Shown here piece by piece: positions 1 to 7,933 of a stretch of DNA of 64,000 nucleotides; the first letter of the stretch is position 1; every line of letters starts with the position of its first letter. Made by a program: the position numbers and the translations under genes. Source of the stretch: Lewinella sp. IMCC34183 (GTDB taxonomy: Bacteria; Bacteroidota; Bacteroidia; Chitinophagales; Saprospiraceae); assembly GCF_003390915.1 (NCBI RefSeq), contig NZ_QMEM01000002.1:62001-126000 (forward strand), given 5' to 3'. Below the pieces are notes generated by a model. The model was not told the DNA's origin. It made no database searches and saw only the letters and a list, made by a program, of their open reading frames with translations.

Positions 1-732
1 AATATGACTATACTTCGCAGCTATACCAGACTGAAACTCATCTTTCTCTTTCTCACCAATCGTTACTGATGAATTCCCCAGGGGAAGGATGGATGCCCCA
101 AACTCCTCCAAAAAGCTAACTCGCTCGTTGACAAACTGCCCAATACTCTCAACTTTACGTATCAAATCACCTTTTGTCGCCGATTTCTGGCGTTCCGCCA
201 ATTGGTACATCCAGTACAAGAGCATATCTGTTGTTATAACAACATCCGCTCCTGCTATGCTTTCCGCGATAAAAATTTCAACCTGCTTGCGTAATTCTAT
301 GGCTTGAACCTCAATGATCTCCAACTTACCTATGAACAAGTCCGCTTCGGAAGCGGCGAAAGCATAATCATTAATGAGTTTACCTCGTATGATCTTTGAC
401 TCTTTACCCACTTTCAGGCCAAGTAACTCTTGCCCTAGCTCTCCCAGAACCACAAGCTTCAAGGAAATTTTTGGATCTTCCAGTAGCTGATCGATTGACC
501 GGCGAACAAACCCCTTCCTTTTCCCTGGGGATAAATCAGATAATCGCAAAGGCTTTCCGTAATTCTTTACTTGAACTACTTCAGTAACCTTTTCCTCTAC
601 CGAAACACTATAATCCTCAAACATTTCAGGATGTATTGCTTCATCATCTTCCGCCTGGAGAACCCGAAGTAAAGTGTACAGAAATTGAAGACGATAGCCA
701 CGAAGGGCTGGAATCGGGCCGGAATTATTCAT
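1..732 (-). CDS. Cap4/DUF4297-like nuclease N-terminus (partial; possible Avs-type antiphage protein)
   Basis: An open frame of 244 codons starts with ATG at 732 and runs leftward off the window, so only the N-terminus is seen. Residues 9-25 (ALRGYRLQFLYTLLRVL) followed by acidic residues E28-E31 and E39-D40 and then EVVQVK (E51, Q54, K56) fit the order of a Cap4/DUF4297 PD-(D/E)xK nuclease, whose active site ends in QxK. Residues 100-244 are rich in predicted helix, like the linker that precedes the STAND/NACHT ATPase in Avs antiphage proteins; no Walker motif lies inside the window. The family assignment rests on motif reading only. The segment is AT-richer than the core genome and lies beside a recombinase, which fits a defence island. 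A stand-alone restriction-like nuclease is the main alternative. Confidence 0.6.
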   Translation of the reverse strand, partial: MNNSGPIPALRGYRLQFLYTLLRVLQAEDDEAIHPEMFEDYSVSVEEKVTEVVQVKNYGKPLRLSDLSPGKRKGFVRRSIDQLLEDPKISLKLVVLGELGQELLGLKVGKESKIIRGKLINDYAFAASEADLFIGKLEIIEVQAIELRKQVEIFIAESIAGADVVITTDMLLYWMYQLAERQKSATKGDLIRKVESIGQFVNERVSFLEEFGASILPLGNSSVTIGEKEKDEFQSGIAAKYSHI

Positions 733-946
733 GCTGGCAATATCACAACTACAATCCAATCTATTGAAGACGGTCCCTATAATAAGGACTCCGTGCCCCC
801 CTCATTATATAATACCTCGACAGATTTGGACCATGAAGCCGAGTTACTTGATCAAAGAAGGTAGTCATTTTAGCAGGGCACGCTGAGCTTCCTTTATTCT
901 TAATCCACATAGTGGAACACTATTACTATTTCTGTCTCTTGGCGAT

Positions 947-1540
947 CTACAAGGATAAGTAAGCACTCGAAATCGTCTCCTGCGTCAGCCCAATGTACCG
1001 CCGCGTCACCCCAATATCCCGGTGCCCAAAGATGTGGGACAGCAGAATCAGTGCGTGCTCGCTCCGCCCGTTGTTCTCGTAGATGCGCCGCCCGAAAGTC
1101 TTACGTAGGGTGTGGGAGCTAGCGTTCTGCGAATCGATCCCGTAGGCGGCGAAGGCCTTCCGGATCCGCTTGTTGGCGGCCGTCACCGAAATCGCCTTCT
1201 CGCGATCGCCATCACTCCGCTGGTGAACGAAGACCAGGCCGGCGTGATCGGCGGAGATTTTCAACTGCCCCCCTACCCTCCTGGCCAGCTTCAGGAAGTT
1301 GCCGTGGACGTTGACCATTCTTTCTTTCCCGGTCTTACCTTCCTTGATGATGAACTGATCCGACTGGATCTGATCCCACCGGAGTTGGAGGATGTCCGAA
1401 ATCCGGAGGCCGAAGTAGATGCCGGCACCGATTAGCAGGGCGGTGTTGTAGCGGCGGTCGGCCATCAGGCCCTTGATGAGGGTATTGGCGTGCGTCCACC
1501 GGAGGGGGGCGGTGGCGCTCTTGCGTCGTGGTTTTGCCAT
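947..1540 (-). CDS. minimal tyrosine recombinase/integrase
   Basis: This 197-residue protein has the full catalytic set of tyrosine recombinases: R46 in GLRISDI, K69 in KEGKTGK, H143 and R146 in HTLRKT, H173 in FGHRD and the nucleophile Y182 in RRYIGL. It should cut and rejoin DNA through a 3'-phosphotyrosine. Only about 35 residues precede the catalytic domain, so the usual SAM-like core-binding domain is missing or very reduced. I chose the ATG at 1540 (MAKPRRKS) because the upstream extension to 1633 has no family character. Repeated TGYAACCTA words lie just upstream and could be its binding sites. It most likely mobilised part of the 1-4200 segment; current activity is unknown. Confidence 0.85.
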   Translation of the reverse strand: MAKPRRKSATAPLRWTHANTLIKGLMADRRYNTALLIGAGIYFGLRISDILQLRWDQIQSDQFIIKEGKTGKERMVNVHGNFLKLARRVGGQLKISADHAGLVFVHQRSDGDREKAISVTAANKRIRKAFAAYGIDSQNASSHTLRKTFGRRIYENNGRSEHALILLSHIFGHRDIGVTRRYIGLTQETISSAYLSL

Positions 1541-1588
1541 GTTCTTAAGGTATGGCGGGGAGGTTACAAAAACCGCCCGTGACGCAGG

Positions 1589-1601
1589 TAAATGCAACCT
1601 A
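1589..1601. repeat. 13-bp direct repeat TAAATGCAACCTA, copy 1
   Basis: TAAATGCAACCTA occurs here and again at 2738-2750. The two copies bracket about 1.1 kb that holds the lipoprotein gene and the broken recombinase. A related GGTTACA word lies at 1562-1568. This may be an attachment or core recombination site; that role is inferred. Confidence 0.5.
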
Positions 1602-1666
1602 AAAACAAGACGACCGAACTTATTTTGGCTCAAATTCCTGAAAATCAGTTAAGTAAGCGATTTTTA

Positions 1667-1697
1667 TAGGTTACACTTATACACAAAATGTAACCTA
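1667..1697. repeat. inverted repeat TAGGTTACA / TGTAACCTA
   Basis: Perfect 9-bp arms (1667-1675 and 1689-1697) flank a 13-bp AT-rich spacer. The arms share the GGTTRCA word with the direct repeats at 1589 and 2738. It lies between the integrase start and the 3' end of the lipoprotein gene. The geometry of two short inverted arms around a spacer resembles a tyrosine recombinase core site, but it could also be an operator. Confidence 0.5.
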
Positions 1698-1726
1698 CTG
1701 AAATTATCAACCTATCGTAGACGATG

Positions 1727-2143
1727 TTAATTATTTAACGTATTTGTGGTAGCTTGAGATAAGGGGCCGTATGTTATATGGGATTTCACATCAATTATGA
1801 ACCAGCAATCGCCGCACCATGTACCTTGGCTCCCTAGTTCGTATTCAAACAGCTCAACAGGCTTGTCGTACTGAGACACGAATGATTTGACCGAGTTTGT
1901 ATCTATCATTCCATTTGCTTTCGCGTATATGAAATCATCTATTCTATCTATTTCTTTGACGCCGGACAATAGGACTGAGTCAAGAACTACGCCTACGTCA
2001 TCTTCTCTCCCTACTACAAGTTGGTTAAAATTTCCTCCCTCAAAGATGAAAAATAGGCCGTCTCCCAGAGACTCGATATTGTCTGATACACCACCGCATG
2101 AAGAAACGAGCACAAAGCACAAAAGGCTGAATATCAATTTCAT
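1727..2143 (-). CDS. small hypothetical lipoprotein
   Basis: The product has 138 residues. A short signal peptide ends in the lipobox VSSC, with Cys16 as the predicted lipidation site, so the mature protein should be anchored in an envelope membrane. After it comes a stretch with alternating hydrophobic and acidic residues and two cysteines in TWCGDCWF that could form a disulfide or bind metal. I do not recognise a family. It sits between two recombinase genes inside the segment bounded by the 13-bp direct repeats, so it may be a passenger gene. Base composition is AT-rich compared with the core genes to the right. Confidence 0.6.
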   Translation of the reverse strand: MKLIFSLLCFVLVSSCGGVSDNIESLGDGLFFIFEGGNFNQLVVGREDDVGVVLDSVLLSGVKEIDRIDDFIYAKANGMIDTNSVKSFVSQYDKPVELFEYELGSQGTWCGDCWFIIDVKSHITYGPLSQATTNTLNN

Positions 2144-2212
2144 AACTCATTGTATGTTTACTGATTTACAAGAAGAATCTAGTATCGTGAGTCTTTTAAA
2201 TGCAGCCACAAG

Positions 2213-2652
2213 TTAGGCAGTTGGAACTGCAGAAGCAGATAAGAGAGACATACCTTGCATTGGTAGCAGTAGACGATGCGCCCGGTCAAACGCCTCCACC
2301 GTCAGCACCTGGGCCGTCCTCACGTAGATATTCGTCGTGTTCGACTGTTGGTGGCCAAGTAATGGGCCTAACTCCTCCAGCGTCATACCGCCTCCGTCAA
2401 CAACGTCGCCCAGGTGTGGCGGAGCGTGTGGGGTGTCTCCCGTTTTTCGATTCCCGCCGCGGTGGCCACCCGGCGGACTAACTGCTGGACGCGGCGATCC
2501 GGATAGGCTTTCTCCTGCAGGTTGCGGAACAGCACCTGAGCCTCCCCTTGATAAATCAAGGTAGCGGAATAGGATCTCGTCAGCTTCACAATGGAAGAAT
2601 GACTATGAAATAGCAAGACTTTCTTATTGGGTTTGCAGCCCGAAGCAGTCAA
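2213..2652 (-). pseudogene. frameshifted C-terminal remnant of a second tyrosine recombinase
   Basis: One frame (2652-2383) encodes a recombinase fragment ending RETPHTLRHTWATLLT, which contains the catalytic HxLR motif, and then hits a TGA. The next frame (2386-2213) continues the same protein with MTLEELGPLLGHQQSNTTN and IYVR, which contain the catalytic GH and the nucleophile Tyr. A single-base indel near 2384-2394 would join them into one normal C-terminal domain. The N-terminal catalytic Arg region is absent, so the gene is both truncated and frameshifted. The sequence differs from the intact integrase at 947-1540, so it is a separate lineage. Confidence 0.7.
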
Positions 2653-2667
2653 TTTGGAGCCAATAAT

Positions 2668-2691
2668 TTCGCTCTCTGGCTAGAGAGCGAA
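2668..2691. repeat. perfect 10-bp hairpin
   Basis: TTCGCTCTCT (2668-2677) and AGAGAGCGAA (2682-2691) are perfect complements around a 4-nt loop. No T-run follows on either strand, so a classic terminator is unlikely. It lies just upstream of the broken recombinase and could be a recombination or binding site. Confidence 0.45.
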
Positions 2692-2737
2692 GTCGTAGCA
2701 TCTTGGTAAGTCAAGTCTTGTGGTTGTATTCTCACCC

Positions 2738-2750
2738 TAAATGCAACCTA
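2738..2750. repeat. 13-bp direct repeat TAAATGCAACCTA, copy 2
   Basis: This is the second exact copy of the word at 1589-1601, in the same orientation. It marks the far end of the segment that holds the lipoprotein and the recombinase remnant. Confidence 0.5.
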
Positions 2751-2821
2751 GCCCATCCTGGTTACCCTATTCTGTACTGCCTGAAATTTCAGGAAGTTTA
2801 TTGATGTTACAGCTCTGCTAC

Positions 2822-3778
2822 TCAGTCGCCAAGCCAGCCGCTACCTTCCAGCAGTTTGTCAACTGGAGTAGTATACACGACCCGCCAGTCTGATTCATCC
2901 GTACTGGCCAAGTAGTCCTCAATTATACGATAACCTACATAGTAGCCGATATTGCCTGGGGATCCTTCCATGAAGCTATCGGGGACTTGCATGCTTAGCG
3001 GATCCCAGTCTTCTTCCTTCGTAGACAGAAGTATTGGGCGCACTGCATCCCTTATCTCCTCCTCATGCCTAGTAAACCAACCGTACTCATCCGAAGTCAT
3101 GAAGAAAGCCTCCGGGGTGGAGACCTCGTTCATGCGTTGAGAAGCGTAGTTAGCCAGCCCCTCATCAATGGCCTTGTAAAGTACCGTTTCACTAAGTATA
3201 GTATCTGACTGAGTATCCTCAAAGGCGTTGTGGCTCAGTTCGTGTGGTAGCAAGATCCGGAGATGATCGGCCGATAAGTTCATGGGAAAAAGCATATCCA
3301 TCTGCATCGTCATCTTGTCACAACCGCAGAAAGAGCATTGATTTCGGTGGAAAAAGGCAAAGTAAAAGGTCCCCCTTACCGGGTGACCGATAAAGGAAGG
3401 AAAGGCGCGCTGATAATAACTCAGGATTGTATCGAATTGCAGTTGATCGAAGAAGGTCATCGCACTTCGTACCTCCGATCTGCGACTCGAATAGATAATG
3501 CGCTGGTTACTTATATAGGTCGTACTGTCCGTAATGAAGCAGGAATCATACAGCGTGCGGTAAGGAAGATAGAGACTATCAACGATCATCCTATTGATTT
3601 TGCTACTGTCGCTCTCTTCATCCATCATAGTAAAAACGGCTAGCTGTTTCTGATACAGCGGCACAAGTCTCAACTGGCTTGTCGCAGAGGGAGCAAGGTA
3701 ATTTGGCTGACCAGCACTGCACCCGCACAGTAGCATAACAAGCAGTACGTAGCACTGAAAAGGAAGTCGGATTGCCAT
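2822..3778 (-). CDS. lipoprotein with HExxH motif, putative zinc metallopeptidase
   Basis: The ATG at 3778 gives a 318-residue protein with a signal peptide and lipobox (LLCGC, Cys20), so it should be a membrane-anchored envelope protein. Around residue 176-184 it has HELSHNAFE, the HExxH zinc-site pattern, and about 20 residues later DEGLANYAS, a spacing seen in DUF2268-type predicted metallopeptidases. A cysteine cluster (CSFCGCD) precedes the zinc motif and is unusual. A longer reading from 3844 would bury the signal peptide, so I rejected it. Function beyond a putative protease is unknown. It is at the right side of the AT-rich segment. Confidence 0.65.
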   Translation of the reverse strand: MAIRLPFQCYVLLVMLLCGCSAGQPNYLAPSATSQLRLVPLYQKQLAVFTMMDEESDSSKINRMIVDSLYLPYRTLYDSCFITDSTTYISNQRIIYSSRRSEVRSAMTFFDQLQFDTILSYYQRAFPSFIGHPVRGTFYFAFFHRNQCSFCGCDKMTMQMDMLFPMNLSADHLRILLPHELSHNAFEDTQSDTILSETVLYKAIDEGLANYASQRMNEVSTPEAFFMTSDEYGWFTRHEEEIRDAVRPILLSTKEEDWDPLSMQVPDSFMEGSPGNIGYYVGYRIIEDYLASTDESDWRVVYTTPVDKLLEGSGWLGD

Positions 3779-3887
3779 CACATAAAGATCTAGGGAATTG
3801 ATTACACGTCGATAGCTTCGCGTACGATACGTCATAATACGCATGACGACTGCACTTTAGGGAGTTTGCCCCACCCTTTCCAAATCG

Positions 3888-3916
3888 TTGCAACACTATT
3901 ACCATAAGTGTTGCAA
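3888..3916. repeat. perfect 10-bp inverted repeat near the island edge
   Basis: TTGCAACACT (3888-3897) and AGTGTTGCAA (3907-3916) are exact complements around 9 nt. The repeat lies about 110 bp upstream of the lipoprotein start and near the place where composition turns GC-rich. It may be a regulator operator or a boundary scar. Confidence 0.45.
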
Positions 3917-4249
3917 AATTCGGCCCCTCCCCACCCGAAACGTAGTAAAGCCGTCGCCAGCACCATCGCTTTTCCGCAAATTTTGAAACATTACCGACGT
4001 AGTGTTCACTGGCGGAACCGACTTTGCGGCGTGGCGTTTAAGACCGAAGTTGCGCGCCCATTTCCGCTTTTCCACAACAAAAGCAGAATCGAGCTTAACC
4101 AACATCAACCCACCTCGGGGATCAGCGGCCACCAGCTCTACCCCCCTTTCCGACAAGCGGCCCTAACTTGGCGGGGAGCCTATACCGCCTGCAGACATAT
4201 GCCCGTCGCATAGCCCGCCTCCACTCGCCGTATCTTCCCGCGCCCGACC
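3917..4249. other. gene-free stretch, no feature recognised
   Basis: This 333-base stretch separates the AT-rich accessory segment from the GC-rich core. Short open frames exist on both strands but none has a family pattern, and I see no strong hairpin or promoter in it. Confidence 0.5.
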
Positions 4250-4906
4250 ATGCACACCCCCCCACAGGATACCTACCGCGTCCCCGCCGGCCCCGCCGCC
4301 GGTGAGTTCCGCGAACGCGGCAGTAAGTTCGTGGCGGCCCTCTACCCCGTCCTGAGCGAGGAGGAAGCCCTGGCCGCCGTGGACGCCGAGCGCCTCGCCC
4401 ACCCCAAGTGCAACCACCACTGCTACGCTTACCGCCTGGGCATCGGCGACGACCGCTGGCGCGCCAACGACGACGGGGAACCCAGTGGAACGGCCGGCAA
4501 GCCCATCCTCGGACAGATCGACAAGGCCGGACTCAGCGATGTCGTCATCGTCGTCTCCCGCTACTACGGCGGGACCAAGCTCGGCACCTCCGGACTGATC
4601 AACGCCTACCGGGAAGCCGCACGCCAGGCCCTGGACTCGGTCGCCACCGCCGACCGGGTGCTCACGGCCCGGGTATACCTCAGCTTCGGCTACGCGCTCA
4701 TGTCGCCCGTCATGGGCGCACTGAGCCAGCTCGGACTGGAGATGGCCAACCAGGACTTCGCCGAGACCGCCCACGTAACGCTGGAACTGCCCCGGTCGAC
4801 GGTCGCACCCACCGTGCGCGAACTGCAGGCCGCCATCGCCGGGGTATACCTGGAGGAGGTCGACGCGGACTTTACCGTAGCCGGACTGACGATCAGCACC
4901 GACTGA
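4250..4906 (+). CDS. YigZ/IMPACT family protein
   Basis: The 218-residue protein carries the UPF0029/IMPACT N-terminal signature: ERGSKF near residue 24, CNHHCYAYRLG near 58, the hallmark DDGEPSGTAGKPIL around 75-88, then VVVSRYYGGTKLGTSGL. A C-terminal DUF1949-like domain follows. The family is conserved and thought to act in translation or RNA-related regulation, but no reaction is established. Length is normal for bacterial YigZ (about 200). It is a single gene, converging with the SDR gene 9 bp away. Confidence 0.9.
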   Translation: MHTPPQDTYRVPAGPAAGEFRERGSKFVAALYPVLSEEEALAAVDAERLAHPKCNHHCYAYRLGIGDDRWRANDDGEPSGTAGKPILGQIDKAGLSDVVIVVSRYYGGTKLGTSGLINAYREAARQALDSVATADRVLTARVYLSFGYALMSPVMGALSQLGLEMANQDFAETAHVTLELPRSTVAPTVRELQAAIAGVYLEEVDADFTVAGLTISTD

Positions 4907-4915
4907 GCGGGCGGC

Positions 4916-5545
4916 CTACTTCCCGGACAGCGCCACGCCCAGGCTTTCTACCTTGGGGTTGCCGAGCTTACTCACCATATAGTGCGCCACGTTTGCCCGC
5001 GAGATGCGGTTACTGGGCAGCTTGCCGCTGGACCGGGCCACGTAGCCGTCGGGCGTGAGCGGACCGTTCGTCAGCCCCACCGGCCGCACGATCGTGTAGG
5101 GTAGCCCGCAGCTGCGAACGAGCGTCTCCTGGCGCTGGTGGTCGGCGAAGGGATGGCGCAGTAGCGTGCGCATCAGCAGCCGGGCGATCCAACTCGTCTG
5201 GGAGTAGCTGTCGCCGGTACCGCAGGCGCTCAGGATCCACAGGTGGGGCCGCTGACCGCTTTCCCTGGCCGCGTCGATCACGTTGCGGGTGATGTCCTCG
5301 TTGGTCGTATCCGCCGAGAGCCCGCCCCCCACCAGGATGGCTACGGCGTCGAAGGGGTCCGCTCCAAAGGCCCGGCGGACCGCCGCGGGATCCTGGCCGT
5401 CGCCGGTCGTTACCGTAAGTTCCGCTGCCCCTTGCAGCTTCTGCGGGCTGCGGACCAGCACGCTGACCCGGTGCCCGGCCGCCAGGGCCTGCTCGACGTA
5501 CGTCCGACCGGTACCGCCCGTCGCTCCGATAACCAGTATGTGCAT
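4916..5545 (-). CDS. NAD(P)H-binding SDR-like oxidoreductase
   Basis: Starting at ATG 5545, the 209-residue protein opens with MHILVIGATGGTGRTYVEQA, a Rossmann dinucleotide-binding turn (GATGGTGR) of the atypical SDR/NAD(P)-binding NmrA-like group. A YTIVRP motif near residue 160 matches the conserved segment of the NAD(P)H-binding family (SDR a5). The typical YxxxK catalytic pair is not evident, so it may be a redox sensor or an atypical reductase. An upstream extension to 5653 has low-complexity character and is not supported. It is monocistronic. Confidence 0.8.
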   Translation of the reverse strand: MHILVIGATGGTGRTYVEQALAAGHRVSVLVRSPQKLQGAAELTVTTGDGQDPAAVRRAFGADPFDAVAILVGGGLSADTTNEDITRNVIDAARESGQRPHLWILSACGTGDSYSQTSWIARLLMRTLLRHPFADHQRQETLVRSCGLPYTIVRPVGLTNGPLTPDGYVARSSGKLPSNRISRANVAHYMVSKLGNPKVESLGVALSGK

Positions 5546-5691
5546 AGTAGAGGGTTTGTGCCAAATACTGGAGCGGATCTGCTCCCCCCGATGTTCGCGG
5601 TCGGCGGGTCCGCAGGTGCCGGGAATATTCAACGGCTTAGCGCCGCACGGCACCTGCGCTCCGCCGCACCGGAATACCGTAAATTGGCGGT

Positions 5692-6798
5692 ATGGACCGA
5701 AGAAAGATTCTGAAGGGGATAGCCGCCGGCACCATCGCGCTTCCCGTGGGGCTCCGCCTCCTCGGGGGCGAGGGCCACGCTCAAACTCGCGCCGCCACCG
5801 TCAGCGGGGAGCGGTTCGACTGGAAGATGGTCACCACCTGGCCGCCCGGATTTCCCATCCTGGGAGAAGGCGCGCAAAAGCTGGCCGACCTCTGCCGCGA
5901 CATGTCCGGCGGCCGGCTCAACATCACCGTCTACGGAGGGGGCGAACTGGTACCGGCACTGGAAGCCTTCGACGCGGTGCGGCAGGGCGCGGCGGAGGTG
6001 GGCAGCGGGGCGGCCTACTACTGGTCCGGCAAGCTGCCAGCGGCGCAGTTCTTCGCCGGCTTCCCCTTCGGCCTCAACGCCCAGCAAATGAACGCCTGGC
6101 TGCTGGCCGGCGGCGGCATGGAGCTCTGGCGCGAACTGTACGCGACCGTGGGCCTCTTGCCCTTCGCGGGCGGCAACACCGGGGTGCAGATGGGGGGCTG
6201 GTTCAATCGCGAGATCAACAGCGTGGACGACTTCCGGGGACTGAAGATGCGCATGCCGGGCCTCGGCGGGCGCGTCCTTGAGCGGCTGGGCGGTACGCCC
6301 GTGCTGTTGCCCGGAGGAGAAATCTATACGGGCCTGGAGCGGGGAATCCTGGACGCGACGGAGTGGGTGGGCCCCTATCACGACTACATCATGGGCTTCC
6401 AGGAGATCGCGAAGTACTACTACTACCCGGGCTGGCACGAACCCGGGACCAACTTCGAGTTCTTCGTCAACCTGGAAAAATACAACGCGCTGCCGCCGGA
6501 CCTCCGGCAGATCTTCGCCGTGTGTACCCAGCACATAAATATGTACACCCTGTCGGCCTTCGAGGCGAAGAACGCGGAGTACCTGGAAAAACTGAAGCAG
6601 GTACCCGGCCTGTCGATCCGGCCCTACCCGCCCGAGGTACTGGAGGTGGCCCGCCGCGCCGCGACCGAGGTCATGCAGGAGTACGCCGACTCCGACCCCA
6701 CCACCGCCCGGGTGTACGCCTCCATCCGGGAATTTCAGCGGCTCGCTAAACCGTGGAGCGAGATCACGGAGCAGTGGTACTACGAGGGGCTCTCTTGA
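5692..6798 (+). CDS. TRAP transporter substrate-binding protein (DctP family), orphan
   Basis: The 368-residue protein begins MDRRKILKG, a twin-arginine-like signal, followed by a hydrophobic stretch and a likely cleavage site near GHAQ. The body shows DctP features: WKMVTTWPP at the mature N-terminus, then a GAAYYWSGKLPA segment and the FRGLKMRMPG region that contains the ligand-carboxylate Arg of TRAP binding proteins. These proteins deliver organic acids to DctQ/DctM membrane subunits. No such subunits lie nearby: the next gene is terC on the opposite strand. The partner is either encoded elsewhere or the protein has another role. Confidence 0.88.
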   Translation: MDRRKILKGIAAGTIALPVGLRLLGGEGHAQTRAATVSGERFDWKMVTTWPPGFPILGEGAQKLADLCRDMSGGRLNITVYGGGELVPALEAFDAVRQGAAEVGSGAAYYWSGKLPAAQFFAGFPFGLNAQQMNAWLLAGGGMELWRELYATVGLLPFAGGNTGVQMGGWFNREINSVDDFRGLKMRMPGLGGRVLERLGGTPVLLPGGEIYTGLERGILDATEWVGPYHDYIMGFQEIAKYYYYPGWHEPGTNFEFFVNLEKYNALPPDLRQIFAVCTQHINMYTLSAFEAKNAEYLEKLKQVPGLSIRPYPPEVLEVARRAATEVMQEYADSDPTTARVYASIREFQRLAKPWSEITEQWYYEGLS

Positions 6799-6803
6799 TA
6801 TAG

Positions 6804-7799
6804 CTACAGTTTGTGGTCCTCCGGCACCTGGCTGGGGGTGGATATCTCCGTCGGATCCCCGGGGTGCTCGTCGGGGGCCTTACGCAGGAGCGACAGCACC
6901 ACGCCGGCCGTGAGGGTCACGAAGATCACGACTAGGCTTACCCACTCGGCCGGGTGCCACACTTCGTGCAGCATCAGCTTGATGCCGACGAAGGTCAGGA
7001 TCAGGGCGAGGCTGTACTTGAGCAGGCCGAACTTGTCGATCATCGAGGACAGTACGAAGTAGAGCGCCCGCAGGCCGAGTACGGCCAGGATATTCGAGGA
7101 GAACACTAGGAAGGAGTCGGTCGTGATGCCCAGGATCGCGGGAATGGAATCGACGGCGAAGATCACGTCGGTGGTTTCCACCATGATCAGGGCCACGAAC
7201 AGCGGCGTAGCGTGGAGCTTGCCGGCCACGCGTACCCAGAAATCGTGTCCGTGGTAATCGTTGGTGACGGGAACCACGCGCTTGACCAGCTGAATGATCG
7301 GGTTCTCGGAGGGGTGAATGTCCTCCCCCTTGCCCACCATCTTGTAGGCGCTGTAGAGCAGCAAGAGACCGAAGACGTAGAACATCCAGTCGAACTTCTC
7401 CAGCAGGTAAACCCCCGCCAGGATCATGGCCAGGCGAAAGAATACGGCGCCGAGGATGCCCCAGAAGAGTACGCGGTGCTGATACTTGGCCGGTACGCGG
7501 AAGTAGCCGAAGATGACGGCGATCACGAACACGTTGTCCATGCTCAGCGAAAGCTCCACCAGGTAGCCCGTGAGGTAGTTGATCATGGCGGTGTGCGCCG
7601 GCAGGTCGGAATCGACCCAGCCATTGTTGTACGCCAGGTAAATAAACCCGCTGAACCCCAGCCCGATAGCCATCCACAGCGCCGTCTGCCCCAGCGCTTC
7701 GCGGGTGCGGGGTACGTGGTCCTTGGCGTTCAGCACGAATAGGTCGAGGAACAGCAGCAGAAGCACGAAAACAGCAAAGCCAATCCAGATAAAGGACAT
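6804..7799 (-). CDS. TerC/Alx family integral membrane protein
   Basis: The protein has 331 residues and about nine hydrophobic segments. TerC hallmarks are the acidic motifs in membrane segments, LSMDNVFVIA near residue 88 and ETTDVIFAVDSIPA near 210, which fit metal-coordinating sites. Known relatives (E. coli Alx, B. subtilis MeeF/YceF) take part in Mn(II) export and metalation of exoenzymes; tellurite resistance is the historical name. The tail is hydrophilic and acidic. It converges with the dctP-like gene, with 5 bp between the stop codons. Confidence 0.92.
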   Translation of the reverse strand: MSFIWIGFAVFVLLLLFLDLFVLNAKDHVPRTREALGQTALWMAIGLGFSGFIYLAYNNGWVDSDLPAHTAMINYLTGYLVELSLSMDNVFVIAVIFGYFRVPAKYQHRVLFWGILGAVFFRLAMILAGVYLLEKFDWMFYVFGLLLLYSAYKMVGKGEDIHPSENPIIQLVKRVVPVTNDYHGHDFWVRVAGKLHATPLFVALIMVETTDVIFAVDSIPAILGITTDSFLVFSSNILAVLGLRALYFVLSSMIDKFGLLKYSLALILTFVGIKLMLHEVWHPAEWVSLVVIFVTLTAGVVLSLLRKAPDEHPGDPTEISTPSQVPEDHKL

Positions 7800-7933
7800 G
7801 TTGGGAAATTGTGAGGCTTATAACGGGGGGCGGCTTACGATGTTCCGAAGGTACCACATGGTATAGACCCGACCATATTACTTCTTCCCGCAATCCGGCA
7901 GCCCCCCTTCACTCCGTACCTTGGGAAGTGTCT

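Noticed and set aside
3899-4156. 85-codon frame on the minus strand left of yigZ
   Set aside because: There is no family motif, and an overlapping frame on the other strand is just as long.
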